Source: Sipunculus nudus
Lineage: Eukaryota > Annelida > Sipuncula > Golfingiida > Sipunculidae
Assembly (NCBI GenBank): GCA_026874595.1
Contig: CM049310.1
Coordinates: 22,730,058 to 22,794,057, forward strand
DNA: 64,000 bases
Direction: 5' to 3'
Made by a program: the position numbers and the translations under genes. Positions 1 through 14,400 of this stretch are shown here, in pieces (position 1 is the first letter of the stretch; the number at the start of each line of letters is the position of its first letter). The notes below the pieces were generated by a model. The model ran no database searches, was not told the origin of the DNA, and saw only the letters and a list, made by a program, of their open reading frames with translations.

Positions 1-960
1 AACTAGAAATTTCTGGCTCTGGAGATGCCATAGTATCCCCAGACAAATAAAGCATTCCCCCTTCTAAAATAGGCACCTTTCTTCTGAAGTATATATTGAC
101 ACCTGACATGGCCAAGGTTACAAATGTCCACTGACATCTTGGTGAAGAGTGTTATGTCAAAATTGAAGGAAACAGATGGAATACTTTAAAATTATGGGCT
201 TGACCAAAATCCTTTTTCCACAGATTTGAGGCATTGACCTTTGACCTTGTGACCCCACAACTGATAAGAATCTTTGCGCCTTGGCAGGTGAACCATATTT
301 GCAAGAGAGAAGGCCTTGGATGAAAGGTTTTGCTTAAAATGCATCCACAATCTTTTAAAGATGTGGGTCCTGTGACCTTAACCTTTGACCTCATGCCCAA
401 ATATCAATAGGGTTCTTTATGGGCCATATGAAAGTCAAGTTCAAAACCCATATTTCAATCCAAGCTTGAGTTATCACGACAAAATGACTTTTTGGACAGA
501 TGGCTCCTGTGACCTTCACCTTTGATCCTGTAACCCCACAACTGATATGGATCATCCACTACTGGCAGGTGAGCTATATGTTCAAGATGGGAGACCTGGG
601 TTGAAAAATTTGGCTTAAATTGCATCCATAATATTTTTAAAGATGTGCATTCTGTGACCTTGACCTTTGACCTCATAACCCTATAGGGTTCTTACTTTAG
701 TTGTGGGCCATACATAAGTCAAGTTTGAAATCTATATGGCTATCAAAACTGGAGATATCATAAAAGGTGTGTGATTTTCACCAAATATGGAAATATTCAA
801 GGTCAAGAACACTCTCATGATAAATGTCATGACCCAATTTATAACCTGACCTCATCCAATATCCCATCTCTCTACATGTTCATAATATGAAAGAAATCTA
901 TCCATTAGGACTGTCAAGTGGCAATGATGGAGGTATTTAAAGGCACGAAAACAAGAAAAG
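1..960. repeat. Dispersed/tandem repeat rich in GACCTTTGACCT
   Basis: Units of roughly 180-330 bp recur with the motif GTGACCTTGACCTTTGACCT followed by phrases such as GGGCCATA...AAGTCAAGTT (near 360-440 and 650-730; a related unit near 500-560). No coding sequence is convincing. The short ORFs on the minus strand here are translations of the repeat. It lies beyond the last visible ZGPAT exon, so it is either ZGPAT intron or 3' flank. Confidence 0.6.
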
Positions 961-1109
961 GATAATATGTGGCGCAACCATTTTTGGCACATCACAAGGC
1001 TATCAAAGATCCACCTTGATTTTTGGAACCAATCCATGCAAGCTGTCTTGAGATATTTAAGTATTTGTGTGATTTTCAGAAAAAAATGGACCTATTCAAG
1101 GTCATGGTC

Positions 1110-1528
1110 CGGCTTCTGTGGCTCAGGGGTAGAGTGCAGGAATCAAAGCCGGGAGATCATGGGTTCGAATCTCAGCAAAGGCGGTGAGGTTTTTCACAGT
1201 CGGCCCCCACCCAGGGTGAGCGCTCTGCAGGCTTAATGGGGAGGCTGTGCCCTACAGCCGTGTATTACTCACCAGTGCGTCTTTGGGGGGTTCCTGGGTG
1301 TTATGACCCAATAATGGGGATGATTACACATCCAGGACCCGCAGATGTGGTAGACACTGGGTGACACTAGGATATAAAAATGATAGGAAGCGAGTGCTAC
1401 CGCCCTGTCAAGTAGTCCCAAACCGAAATGGAAACTCTGCAGATGTACATACTTAGTTAAGACTTAGTTAAGTCAGCATTAAAAAATGGAAGCGGTTACC
1501 TCCACCAAAAAAAATTATTAAAAAAAAA
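1110..1528 (+). mobile_element. tRNA-derived SINE with target-site duplication
   Basis: The 5' head looks like a tRNA gene. An A-box-like TGGCTCAGGGGTAGAG starts near 1119 and a B-box GGTTCGAATCT lies at 1162-1172. About 350 bp of non-tRNA body follows, then an A-rich tail (about 1506-1530). The element is bracketed by a direct repeat AAGGTCATGGTC at 1098-1109 and 1529-1540, which is the expected target-site duplication of LINE-mediated insertion. The duplication still matches perfectly, so the insertion is fairly young. It lies left of the last visible ZGPAT exon. Confidence 0.85.
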
Positions 1529-1951
1529 AAGGTCATGGTCACTCAGTGAATGTCACAAAAAGATATCAAATACAACATTTAGTTTTGATATGGAATTGCT
1601 TTCTCTGGCCAAAGACATCAAACAAGGTTGTACTATCTATTACAATCTACATTAAATTTGTCTGAACTGGATATTAGAATATCTCATCTCTCCTCGACAA
1701 CCAAAGGATCCATCTGTTGACTCTTCTGAAAAGGTCATAATATTCAAGTTTTGATATATTTTATAGTGTAACACTGCACACACTCATAATCAGGGATATT
1801 GACTATATTTAAGACTATATTTTGTCAATATTCCTATTGATAAATACAAACGATGATTACTGAATAAAGGTAATAAAACATGTTAGTAGATCTCAATTAG
1901 AGGATGCAAGATTTTGCCATTTTATATCTCGATCAAAATAATTTTTATATA

Positions 1952-2292
1952 AGGCCAAAAAAAATAAAAGGTATGGTTTTCAGGCACTGCCTGCATCAAT
2001 TTTAAACCCACGCATCAAATTTTTTATATTGATTTTCAAAAGAAACTTACCAATTTTGAGCTCCAGCTGCTCGGACATTTCTTTAAGAGGATAAAATAAC
2101 ACAATTTTGTGCAATTTCCTTTGTTTGAAGTGCTTTTACTTGTTTAGCCTAAAAATTCTGTTATCATCATGCTTTTCCCTTATCATATGACATTTTGATT
2201 GAAACATATAAAAAAGGTTAAAAAAATCACCTGCCCTCACTGATTTCTGAAAAAAAAGTGCCTGAGAGAACCAAACCTTACTTTTTTGGCCT
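1952..2292. mobile_element. MITE with GGCC-ended inverted terminal repeats, copy 1
   Basis: The ends are inverted copies of each other: AGGCCAAAAAAAATAAAAGG then TATGG...CAGGCAC on the left, and GTGCCTGAGAGAACC...ACTTTTTTGGCCT on the right. A second copy in the opposite internal orientation lies at 22250-22596. No coding capacity is seen, so this is a non-autonomous DNA element. A splice-site-like stretch inside it (near 2045-2095) is present in both copies and should not be taken for a ZGPAT exon. Confidence 0.7.
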
Positions 2293-2742
2293 AATATGCA
2301 CCCTTTTTATTTAAATACTCATGCTTCTGGTTGGTCTCTTTGGGAATAAAGTTTCATTTATTGTAAAGCAGGTTTCAAATACATCTTTTACACACTAAGC
2401 AGTTTTACAACATCTGGGAGTAATGTGGATAAAATAAAACAGTTTTGTGCATTAACATGGGCAAACAGGTGTCTGCCATGTGATGTGCAGTCCTTAAACA
2501 AAGCAAAATGAAGGCTTAAATGTTACAATATGCAGTAGTAGTACTTGCATATTAATGATTAGATAAGATTTTCTTACTTAGACCAAAATGGTATTTAACC
2601 ACCTCCTCCATGGTTTAATACAATTTGTTTTCTTAATAACTGATTAAAAACTTAATTGACCCATGGCTGCACAAGGTATATTGAAACCATTTTCAAAACA
2701 ATTTGCATTATACCATGAGAAAGGGGCATTGAAAAAATTTAC

Positions 2743-5373
2743 CTTTCTTGCCATGCAGCTTTTTGTTGATGAAGTCAAACACAGATTTAGGGGTCTCTTT
2801 TTTATAACTGAACTCTTGTTTCTGCTCTTGTTTCTTCTTGCGTTTATCTGTCTTTTTCATGACATCATACAGGTCTTGATCTCCCGCCAATTCTTTCAGC
2901 TCCATTATCTTGTCAAGTGACTTCCCTGAAACATGAATGACCAATTTGTTCAATATTATTAAGCTGAATGGGGAACTGTCTCATCACTAAAGTTTTAGCT
3001 GATGTAAATTTTGATAACATGCAATAATCAAAAATGTTTTACTTTAGTATTGACCAGTACTACCTAATTTTTTAAAAATAACTCATCACTGGAAACCAGT
3101 CCTCCTAATGTCTCCATCTAAATGCAGACTGTGGGCACACACATTTATTTAAAATGCAGACCTCAGCTCAGCCTTTTTATTATTTTTAGTACCATCACCA
3201 GGTGGCAGCACTCACCTTGGGGTAGCAGCTGGATTGGAACAGGTTCTGCACGACCTTTGCTTTCTTTTCCAAGACCTTGACCCATGATATAACCCATCTT
3301 GGCCATCAGTCGGGAACCGATACCCTTAAACAAAGGGATAAGCAGGTCAATCAACATGTACATACTATCATTCACTGTTAAATTAAATTTAATAAAAATA
3401 AAAAAATAAAAATCAGATAATATTTAGGAAAGCTATCGCATGGAAACAAAAACCTGACAGACAGACAGACAAACCCAAATCAATGTCCCCTGCATCCGCC
3501 TAGCGGGGGACAAAAATTGTATGACTTTTTATCTCATTATATGTTTCACTGACAAAGGTAGCATGCAACCAAGGAACAAGCTTACCACAGCAGAAACTGA
3601 CCAGGTCAAGTCATTTTAAAGTTATACAGAATTGTCATTTGCATGGTACATACATGTGGATCTTGCAATAAACTTGATTAAAACTGCCATTGAACCATGC
3701 CCTGAGGTAATTTACAAAATCAGGCAAATAAGCATATAAATGCATAACACTTATTACATGGTCATAATGCTACTTTATCACTATATATATGCAATGGACA
3801 AGCATTTTGCAAGAAAAGCCAAAATTTCAGCTATTGAAAATCAGTATATTGAATCTACAAACAGAAAATGGCAGAAGAAAAAATCTTGAAATCAATGGTT
3901 TGCACTCCGGTAGACCTAATTTAGGCCACTCACAAACATTTTTTTACCAAAATATGGATGCAGAAATAAAATTATCAACCCCTAAAAGCCTGACTCCCTA
4001 TGTGAGGACGCTTAGTGAAGAGCAACAGGAGCAGTCCAATCATCAATGTATACCTGAGGACACTGGCTTAGATTTAACAGCTCCCCTAGGAATTGAGATC
4101 GGCCTAATGAATTTAACAGGTATATGAGTAGGAAAAACAAGGAAACAATGTGTAATGCTAAATGACAAAGGACAAATATTACTTTTTTACACTTTTGTTT
4201 ACCTTTGTATGTGTTTCCCACTGGCCTAGTTTATCTGTTGTCTGATTGGGTCGCCATAGATACACAGGTAGCTGGTCTTCCTCATCCTCTGACTCTGAGC
4301 GGGACACAGCCTCTGTCCTCTCCTCGTGTTCTGAATCACTTTCACTCTCAGTATCTCCATCTTCAAGACATTCAACAATTAACATTGATGATAAATGAAT
4401 ACTAAATATAAAATATTTCTGCTGTACAATGGGCTCAACTTGGATGTATGAAAGGTAACTTCTTACATAATTGTAATTGCTATGATTAACATGAGTATAG
4501 TTTATTTCATTTATACATAATAATAATAATAATAATAACTAGAATACGGGTAGTCGACAAGCGACTACGTGTATCTGCCTAAATCAGAGTGGGACGGGTG
4601 AAGTGAGGCATGGATTTAGTGCCTGTAGGTGGCGCCACCCAACACAAAATCGAGAAAGCTATCCAAGATGTATATACATGCAAACTTTTAGGCAGATAAG
4701 TCAAACCACTGCTGAGATATGAGTGATTTTATCCCACAGCAGACAAACAGAGGGATGCTGTGCAAAATTGTTTGAAGGTGGCACCACCAGTTTCGCGTAT
4801 GATAAAGAGCTATGTGAGATCTATACACATGCAAATTTTCAGTAGGGTATGTCAAACCAGTCCTGAGATATAAGCATGGATGTCTGCAGCCTGAACATGA
4901 ATATAGGTGGCGCCATTAAAATCAAGAAAGCTATCCAGGATGTATACGCATGTCAGGTGGATAAGTCCAACCACTGCAGTGATAGGAGTGACTTTATCCC
5001 AAAGCAGATGAACAGATGGACGTGTGCAAAAATGGTTGCAGGTGGCGCCACCTATGTGTCACCTTTATGTATGTTATAAAGCTATCCAAGGGCTACATTT
5101 GTGCAAAATTTTTAGCCTGATTGGTCAAACGAGTCCAAAGATATGTGGGTTTATGTGTCAAAACAGAAGCACAGATGAACACACTGAAACAGGAAAGGTC
5201 AGAGGTCAACGCAAAATATTTTGGCATCAGTTAACATGTGACCCGATAATTGTGTAAAGTTTCGGAAAAATATGTCCAGTGGTCTCAGGGTTCTATTGTG
5301 GAAACGAACGCAGTGGTGGCAGAACCTGGTGAAAAACATAGTATCTGCAAAACTTTGTTTTTGCGGATACAGT

Positions 5374-5411
<38 letters not shown>

Positions 5412-8400
5412 GTGACCCATGGGTCATGGTGCTCAGCCGACTGACATGTTTACAATATGTCCTTGCACAGGCAACTAAATGAGATAAGTAGGTGGCATCA
5501 TCGTTCATGCATCTTAGCTTGAACCAAATTTGATGACAATCCAACCAGCCTTTCCTTATTAATCTGGAAATTTGTATGTATTTTGCATTATTTCCTGGTT
5601 GCACAACCCAAAACTCTGAGAATATAGGTCACAGTGACCCAATTCCAGGTTTCTGCAGAGAATTTTTGAGGAACTCTCAGGATGGCAAGTTAGAAGATTC
5701 TGGGTACGATGGTTAAGATTTGTGCCTTACTTTGGTATCAAATTTTCGATTATACTGGGGGATGCTTATAAGCCCCATAGCTAAGAGAATAGGGGTAACA
5801 GAGACCTAATTTCAGGTTTCCAAGGAGATGTTTCATAGACCTCCCTGGATGCCAAGTTAGAAGTTTTTGGGTCTAATGGTTATGATTTGTGCCCTGTTAA
5901 TGGATGAGTGAATCTTTAAAAGTCTCAAAAATAAAGGAAAAAAATTGCTTAAAATTCTAACAAGGCCTACAGGCCTAATGCGAACCTGTGCAATGAGATT
6001 ACACCAAGTATAATGCTTCAATGCTGGACCATTACTTTTCAAGAACATGTGTAACATGTATATGAACAATGCAAGTACTAAACACTTAGAACAAGAAACA
6101 ATTAAACAAACATCACTGCTGCAATTCTGGCATGGGTGCACACAACACAAAAACTAGAATATGGGTAGTCAACAAGGAACTGTGTATCCGCCAAAATCAG
6201 AGTGGAATGGGTGAAGTGAGGCATGGATTGAGTGGCAAGGGGAAATAGAGTGAGGTGTGTTGCACAATAGCCTGGATGTCTGCAGCCGAAATGTGTAAGT
6301 AGGTTGCGCCACCTACCACAAAATCAAGAAAGCTGTCCAAGTTGTATACATATGCAAAATTTTAGGCAGATAAGTCAAACCTCTACTGAGATATGAGTGA
6401 TTTTAGCCCATGGCAGACAAACAAAAGGACTTGTGCAAAAAAAATGGCAGGTGGCGCCACCAATTTGGTGTATGATTACGAGCTATGTGAGATCAATACA
6501 CATGCAAAATTTCAGGGGGATATTTCAAACCAGTCCTTATATATATGCCTGAATGTCTGCAGCGTATACATAAATATAGGTGGCGCCACCTGCCACAAAA
6601 TCGAGAAAGCTATCAAAGATGTATAAACATGCAAAAAAACCTGTGCAAAAATGATTGCAGGTGGCGCTACCAGTTTTGCGTATGATAAAGAGCTATGTGA
6701 GATCTATAAACATGCAAAATTTTGGCCCAACTGGTCAACGGTTCCCGAGATATGAGCTTGGATGTCTGCAGCTTAAATGTGAATGTAGGTGGCGCCACCT
6801 GTCATAAAATCAAGGAAGCTGTCCAGGATTTATACACATGCAAAATTTCAGGTGGATGAGTCCAACCAATGCAGAGATATGAGTGTTTTCATGCCAAGGC
6901 AGATGAACAGACAGACGCTGTGCAAAAATGGTTGCAGGTGGCGCCACCATTTTTAGTGTATGTTATAAAGCTTTCCAAGGGCTACTTTTGTGCAAAATCT
7001 TTAGCCTTATCAGTCAAACGGTTCCCGAGATATGTGGGTTTATGTGTGGAAACAAACGCACAAATGGACGATGGGCAGACAAGAAAGGTCAGAGGACAAC
7101 CAAAAATGAGGGCGCAGCAGTTCACATGTGACTGATCATAATTCTGAATTTTAAAAAATCTGCCCAGTGGTTATGGAGGAGTTCTCCGGAAACCTATGCG
7201 GTGATGGTGGCAGCGTCTGGGTCCGACTGAAAACATAGTATCTGCAAAACTCTGTTTTGGCGGATACAATGATTGTAGCTGGCACCACCAGTCTTATATA
7301 CAACGAAGAGATATATACATATGCCCAATGTCAGACTGATATGTCAAACCCCTCCTGTAAAATAAAAGCAGGGACATACACTGTGCAAAAATTATTGTGG
7401 GTGGCGCCACCAGTCTGGTAAACTATAAAGCTATCCGATATGTATAAATATGCCCAATTTTAGGTTGATGTATCAAATTCCTCTGTAGAAATAAGCAGGC
7501 GCATACACTGCAAAAGTCAATGTAGGTGGCACCACCTGTCTTGTAAATGACGCATAGACAGGTCAAAATATCAGTCCAATACATCAAACTTCCCCAGAGT
7601 TTGATGCACTGGGCTGACAAGGCTAAGGTGAGTAAAGCAGTTGCCCCCAAGTGACCTGTGACAAATTGCTGCCTCAAGCTACTGCACTGAGTGAACTCTT
7701 GACCTGCACCTGGCTAAACTGAGTGAACTTATGACCTGTACCTGGCTGCACTGAGTGAACTCTTGATTTGTTGCATAATCTGACACAGTTAGCAGTCTGC
7801 CAAAGTTATAAATAGATTCAGGCTGAACTTTGGTGCCAAATATGATGCAGTGAGCAGTCTGCCAAAACTATAAATAGAATGTAGCTACTGCACTGAGTGA
7901 ACTCTTGACCTATACCTGGCTGCACTTCTTCCAATCCTGGCACTGTGCCAAAACTATTTATAGAGCTGACATCATCTTGAATAATGGCCAACATCAAGGC
8001 CCTGGCAATCTGCAAATGGTATACCAAGTGCTGCCATCTGTACACAAAAGTGGTCCCTACTTGAAATAACTTTGAAATTTATTTTCCCAATACAAAATGC
8101 TTTTCAGCTGACTTTTTTTATAAAAAAAAAGAATTCAGGAATATATGTAAAATTATTATGGATGCATACTGAATGCAAAATTAAAATACAGATATATCTC
8201 ATTGATGGCAAATTCTTGAATTAAGTTGAGTAGGGATACCAATAATTTATAATCCACTAGTTGTCTTTATATAGCCACAGAGAGCTGAATATCCATAACA
8301 TTGCCTGGTATGATGAATAACTTAAATCATAAATCTAAATTTTTTAAAAGCTTTTAAAAAAACTTTCTTGTCAATATTAACCAAAGATAACCTGAAATCT

Positions 8401-11400
8401 AAATGTCTAGTGGCATGATGTAATAGATGCTGATAAACTGGTGCCAGGCTAGATGTAACAGCATCACACAGCTAACATATATGGTAAAATGACTCAATTC
8501 AATCTCCATAATTCAGCCAAAAATCATTCATGTGGAACCATTAATGACAATTATTATAAGCATTATTGTAGGGATTATTCTTGTAAAATATTTAACAAAC
8601 TGGCTTCAGTGGCATCAGTCAAAAAACATTTCCCAGGTTTATAACTCATATAGGAAGATAAAGCAAACTGACTAAGTTCAGCTTCCTGTAACTCAGCCAA
8701 AAAGCACTGAACCAAAACCATTTGAACAAACTTGAATTATCAACATCTAAGGATAATTAATGTGCGAGGTTTAAGAATTTGGCCCAGTGGTTTTTGAGAA
8801 GAAGATCTTTGTAGCCACTTAGCTAAAATGGGCTGTTATGGCATATGACTAAATTCAGCTTCCCATAACTTAGCCAAAAGTCACTGAAAAGAGACCATTT
8901 GAACAAACTTCAGAAAGCACAACCCTAGGATCATTTCTGTGCAATATTAAACATTGTGGCCATATGGTTTTAGAGAAGAAGTTTTTTGTAGCCCTCAGTG
9001 TGATACAGGCACTGATGACCCCGTACTAAAAAGGCCGATGCAGGTGGCGCCACCAATACCTCAATTTCAGATATGACCTATGTGACCAACATTGGCATAA
9101 AATTTGGTGATGATAGCTCCAGCCGTTTCTGAGGTTTAAATTTTGATATGCTTTTTTGCACAGTTAACAAAGTTCAGCCTCCTGTAACTCGGCCAAAAAT
9201 CTCCGAACTGGAACCATTCGAACAAACTTGAGAAAGATTGTTCCAGGGATCATTTCTGTGAAATATTGGACAATTTGGTTGGACAGTTTCGAAGAAGAAG
9301 ATTTTTAAAGCTTTTTTAGCTTTTTCCCTATAAAATCTAAGAAAATGCAGTTAGAAAAAAAATAAACAAAATCTGATATAGTTTTTTGAATGAATGATTA
9401 TTTGCAAATAATTTGGTGATGCTAGCTCCTGCCATTTTTGAGATAGCTATGGTTACGTACAGACGAAGCACGACGTACGACGCACTACGCACGACACACG
9501 ACGCACGACGACGCACCATCGCATAAGCTCACAGGTTGGCTAAAAAATCCAGGTGGCACCACCTGTCTGTAAGAACTGATGAAACACTTGATGATGAATA
9601 TGCATGCAAAGAATCATGGCAATCAATGCACTAGTTGTTTAGATACTTGAGCTTTTGTATCAAATTTTCCATTATTCTAGGGGTACTTCAGAGCCCCATA
9701 GCTTGAAGAATATGGGTAACAGAGATCTAATTCTAGGTTTCCAAGGAGATTTTTCATGGACCACTCTGGATGTCAAGTTAGAAGATTCCAGGTCCAGTGG
9801 TTACAATTTGTGCCCTATTAACGTACACACAGAGGGACAGATGGACAGACTGACAGCTAGACAGACCGACGGACAAAGAGTGATTGCTATAGCTCAGATG
9901 ACTTTCAGTCAGCTGAGCTAATAATACATAGTATTATTCTCTGATAGACAGCTCACAGCTCAATTCACACACACACATTTTCATAGAAACCTACTCTTTT
10001 TGCCTCTTTCTAAGCCCACTTTCTTTCTCACCTCCTTCATGTTTATCCATTGTAACTGACTTCACAAAACAAATGATACTAAAAGCTTGTCAAAAGAGAT
10101 ACAGTTTTAAATTGGTGTTAAAAGATGTAAGAGTCAGATATTTTCTAAGAGTAGAAGGGAGCAAATTCAAGACGTTTGGGGCTAAGAAAAGGAAGAAACA
10201 CTCAATCACTATCATATTACACTTAGGTAGTTTAAGGAGATTTCTGCCAGCTGAATGCAACATATGCAAAGGCCAATAGGTTATCAATTGTTCAGACAAG
10301 TATGATGGAAGTGAGCCATCCAAATGGGGATAAACAAAAACAGCAATTTTGTATTGTCTGCAGTACTTGACAAGAAGCCAATGGAGCTGACTGAGCAGCA
10401 GTGTGATATGGTCAGTCTTACGCTTCTTAAGAATGAGTGTTATTCTGAACCATCTGCAGCCATGAGACTTGCTCTGCAGGTAACCCAGCAAGAACTGAAA
10501 TACCGTAATCCAGGCAAGATATTACTGTGGCACAATAAGCTGACAGCACACATTAACAGAAAGGAAATGCTAGATGGAAGCTATATGGTGGAGCTCAAGA
10601 AAGGCTGCACAACATATGTCACTAATATTGTCATGCATTGAAAGATTCTGATCAATCTTAGTACTGAGATACATTACAAAGGGCTTCTCTGACAGTAACT
10701 TGGTTAAGAAGGATTATCTTTTCCCTCAGACTCTTTGTCGACATTGCCTCTGTCTTCTGTGACACAATGTCAGTGATCATCAGCATTGCTTCTGTGGGCT
10801 CTGTGTTGTCACATACGTGGTATTCCTCCACAGTCACTATCGTCAGTGCTAGAGAGCACCTTGATTAATTTCTAAACCTTGGTGTCCACATCTGCCTCGT
10901 CTGGTGTGTTTTATGCGAGTTCATCAGAAATATCCCTGTACACTGTCCGCAGTTTGCAATGGCTGTTTGTTTCACTTCCTTCGATGCTTCCCTTATAAAG
11001 TAGATGGCATCTTTCACATTATTGCCTTTTGCATCTAAATCCCTCCAATGTCCAAACATGTCACATTGTTTGATTCCTCAAACAGGTTTAAAAAACTAAA
11101 CCTAACCCTACATAGTCCCCAAATTGAGAGGTGTTTCCCAACTAAATGATGCAAAATGACTGAATAAGTGGGTCCAGCGTACGGTTAGAACTCAGAACAA
11201 TAAATGCATCTCTCGATTTCATGCGTACTTGATCCATGTGTGATGTTAATGGACCCATAGTTTAACATCAATGGAAAGTAAACAGGGTGAAATGTGGAGT
11301 CAGAAAATATGCTGACATGCTTATTTGTGTCATGGAATGTCATGTTGGAATCAAAATCCAAGGCTGTCAGTTTGTCAAGGCTAATTTCTGTGGGTTCTGT

Positions 11401-14400
11401 TTATTTGTTACATACACCATTGGATTGCAATTTTTTTCGGATTCTTAAGGGTCAGAATGTCAAGTCACAACTGTAATTTCATATAATTTAAGTTTAAACT
11501 TGAACTGCCCCAAACAACACTATATGAGAGACTAGGTTTTAAATATAAAAACACTTAATGGCTTGAACATTGCCTTTTAATTACACCATTCAATAAGCTT
11601 CAACATGATGACAAATATGGATGAATAGTCTCAAACATATTATAACTGAAGAAATCTACACCAATTTTGTGTACTGACCTAACAATGTGATATCCTCATA
11701 GTCCACAATGTGTAATGACCTAACAATGTGATATCCTCAGTCCATACTGTACTACGGCCTTTTAAAGTACATCCCTGTACCCAAGAGCCCAGTGAGTGAG
11801 TGAGTGACTGTACTGACCTAACAATATGATATCCTCATAGTCCACAGTCTCTGCCTCATTATAGTTGTCAAACATGACTTTGAGAGATTCTTCATTTTCA
11901 TTAATCTCAACCACCACAGCAGGATACCATAAACCATCATCATAGCGAGCACGGACACGACTTTCTAATTTTATCTCACTGAAAGACAATATCATAACAC
12001 ATTAACAAAGATGACTATGTAAACATACTGCATGAAAACAAACAGATATGCAATGACATATTAGGATATACATTAAAAGATGATCCATATAAAGTGAAAT
12101 CTTGTTTCATCTAAAAAGGTTATTAAAATTTATAAGCTGTACTCAATTTAATTGAATCTTGTTAACTAAATATATTTGGGATATTTTTCAAAACAGCCTC
12201 CATTTGCAAAAAAAAATGTAATAATCAATTTGCAGGTCAGTCAGATGATATGCTGGGAAAACAAATAACCAATCTGTCAATCGTTTATCAAGTTTAGTAA
12301 ACTGGGGCATGCCATGAAAGCTTCCTATGATCAAGCAATAATGAATGCTGCACAAATCCTAGAGGTGCAGGTTGGAGAAAGGAACCTGTAAGATATTTAT
12401 CATTCTGCAATGTTAAAAATAAAAACCACATTCAATCACTGTAATCAATCACCATGTTCAATTTTTTAACTGTATGCACCTGGCTCTTCTGCTAGCCTTA
12501 GCAGGTTGCGGTGAGCAAGATGTTTTAATGGAAAGTGGTGCATACTCAGCCTAGCTGTCCCCTGAACTTTATTGCTCTATCCTATTGTTGGGGGGTGGGG
12601 GCTTGATCGGCTATTGTACTCCGCTCCCTCACTTATCTTGACACCTCATTAAGGCCCCACCAGGCGAACTGCCTAGTCTGATGTGGTCAGCCCTTGTGAG
12701 AGCAAACCCTTGGTCGATCTGACATACTGGCTGTGACTTTAAAAATTATTAGAACCAACTGAAATCAATTTCCATATTCTGCACATTCAAAAATAAAACA
12801 AGAGCAACCCCAAATGGTGCATAGTATGCCTGTTGCACATTTTGCAACCTCTGACCTCATTTAATATGCCTGAATTTGCTGAGAATGTAATTCAGGTGAG
12901 AAACTGTATCAGTTAATATTGATCATAAGTTATATGAAAATCATCAAGTTATGTTTAGTTTTGTGAAAATCCTCCAAAGCCCTGGTAAGTTGCAGCGGCG
13001 ACACTCAAAGTTAACGAACAGAAAGTCAGTATACCATAATGAGTCCTGTCATAGACAAGCATATTTAAGCACATTCATGATCACATTGGCATGTTTGAAT
13101 GCTCACACACCAGTAGCCATACTGTACGAGATGCAAGCCAGAGAATGCAATAGGAATGGAGAAACTTACATTCACGAGATACTTTCTAAAATCAATTAAA
13201 AATGGTTAATGATAAGGTTATTAGAAAATATTTTTTCAAATTAATATTATTTTTCTTAAAGGCAATGTCATTTAGGTGTGATTGCTGTTTGAAATAAGCA
13301 GGAATCTTGTAGAAAAAACAGGAAGAGGATGCTGTAACTCACAGGTCAGTGAAAACAGGGGGACATGTCCATTGTGTCCTTTAATATCTTTTGTCAACAA
13401 ATCTTCAGATTCATATTGTTAGTGAAAAATTGACACTGACATTTTGTATAGTTTGACAAGTTTTTCACATATTATGTCAAAACAGTTTATACTGTGTGCT
13501 TCCTATAGATCTTAGCACCTACTGTCAGTCCATGTGTAAAAGCTAGGACATTTATTTTCCCTTATATTTAAACAGTATTGATTTGCTTCAGTATTTATGA
13601 TTTGATCTTATCATTGGATGGTTGATTTTTTTTTTAATTTCACAGTGGTGTTAATATTATAATTCAAATAAAAATAAATAATATACTGCATAAAATATTT
13701 TTTTTTATCAATTTTAATAGTGTCATGAAACAGAAAGAAGCTTTTCTTCACCATCTATTAATTATAAGATTCTCAAGGTCCATAACAGCATATATCTCAT
13801 CCATGGTCAGATTTTCATTGAAATTAGCAGAAAAATCAACAATATCATCCTCAATGCTTGCCTTGGCATGATTGCTAAGCTGAAGTATGATGTCAAGATT
13901 TCCCTGAAGTGGTCTCAAGGTTGTCAACCAGATAAGAGGAGCAATATCTAGCTTCTGTCACCATCAAATGCTACTGCTTATCAAGCACCTGCAGTGCCCA
14001 GCACCAGCAGCCGAGCAGTTGGGTTTCTCACCTGGGTGCGAGAGACTCTTATCAGATTTCACAAGTAACGTCAGACCGCAATATACCAGGCAGTATACAC
14101 TCCTTAATTCCATTAAAAATTCTTGCTGTGACTGAAAAATTCATCATTAACACAGGACACTCACCTGAGGTCTGGTTCAACATATTCTTGTAGGTCCTCA
14201 ACTGACACTTGATGGCCATGAGAAAATCTGAAATACAAACATAGCAGTAATCATTTTATAAAAACAGTATTAAATCCTCTCCTCTAATACGTGTCACAAA
14301 TGCTGCATGTTATTTAACCATTATGGGAAAGTCTGAATTCAATTTACTCCCCTTATTTTACTTGGTGTATTGTCTGGCTGTTCAATAATATACTGCAACA

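Noticed and set aside
2045-2095. Possible additional ZGPAT exon (acceptor-like and donor-like ends, MSEQLELKI reading on the minus strand)
   Set aside because: The same stretch occurs in the related MITE copy at 22250-22596, so it is part of a repeat.
3789-4127. 112-codon plus-strand ORF
   Set aside because: No recognisable motif; lies in a ZGPAT intron opposite to the gene and has no splice or promoter support.
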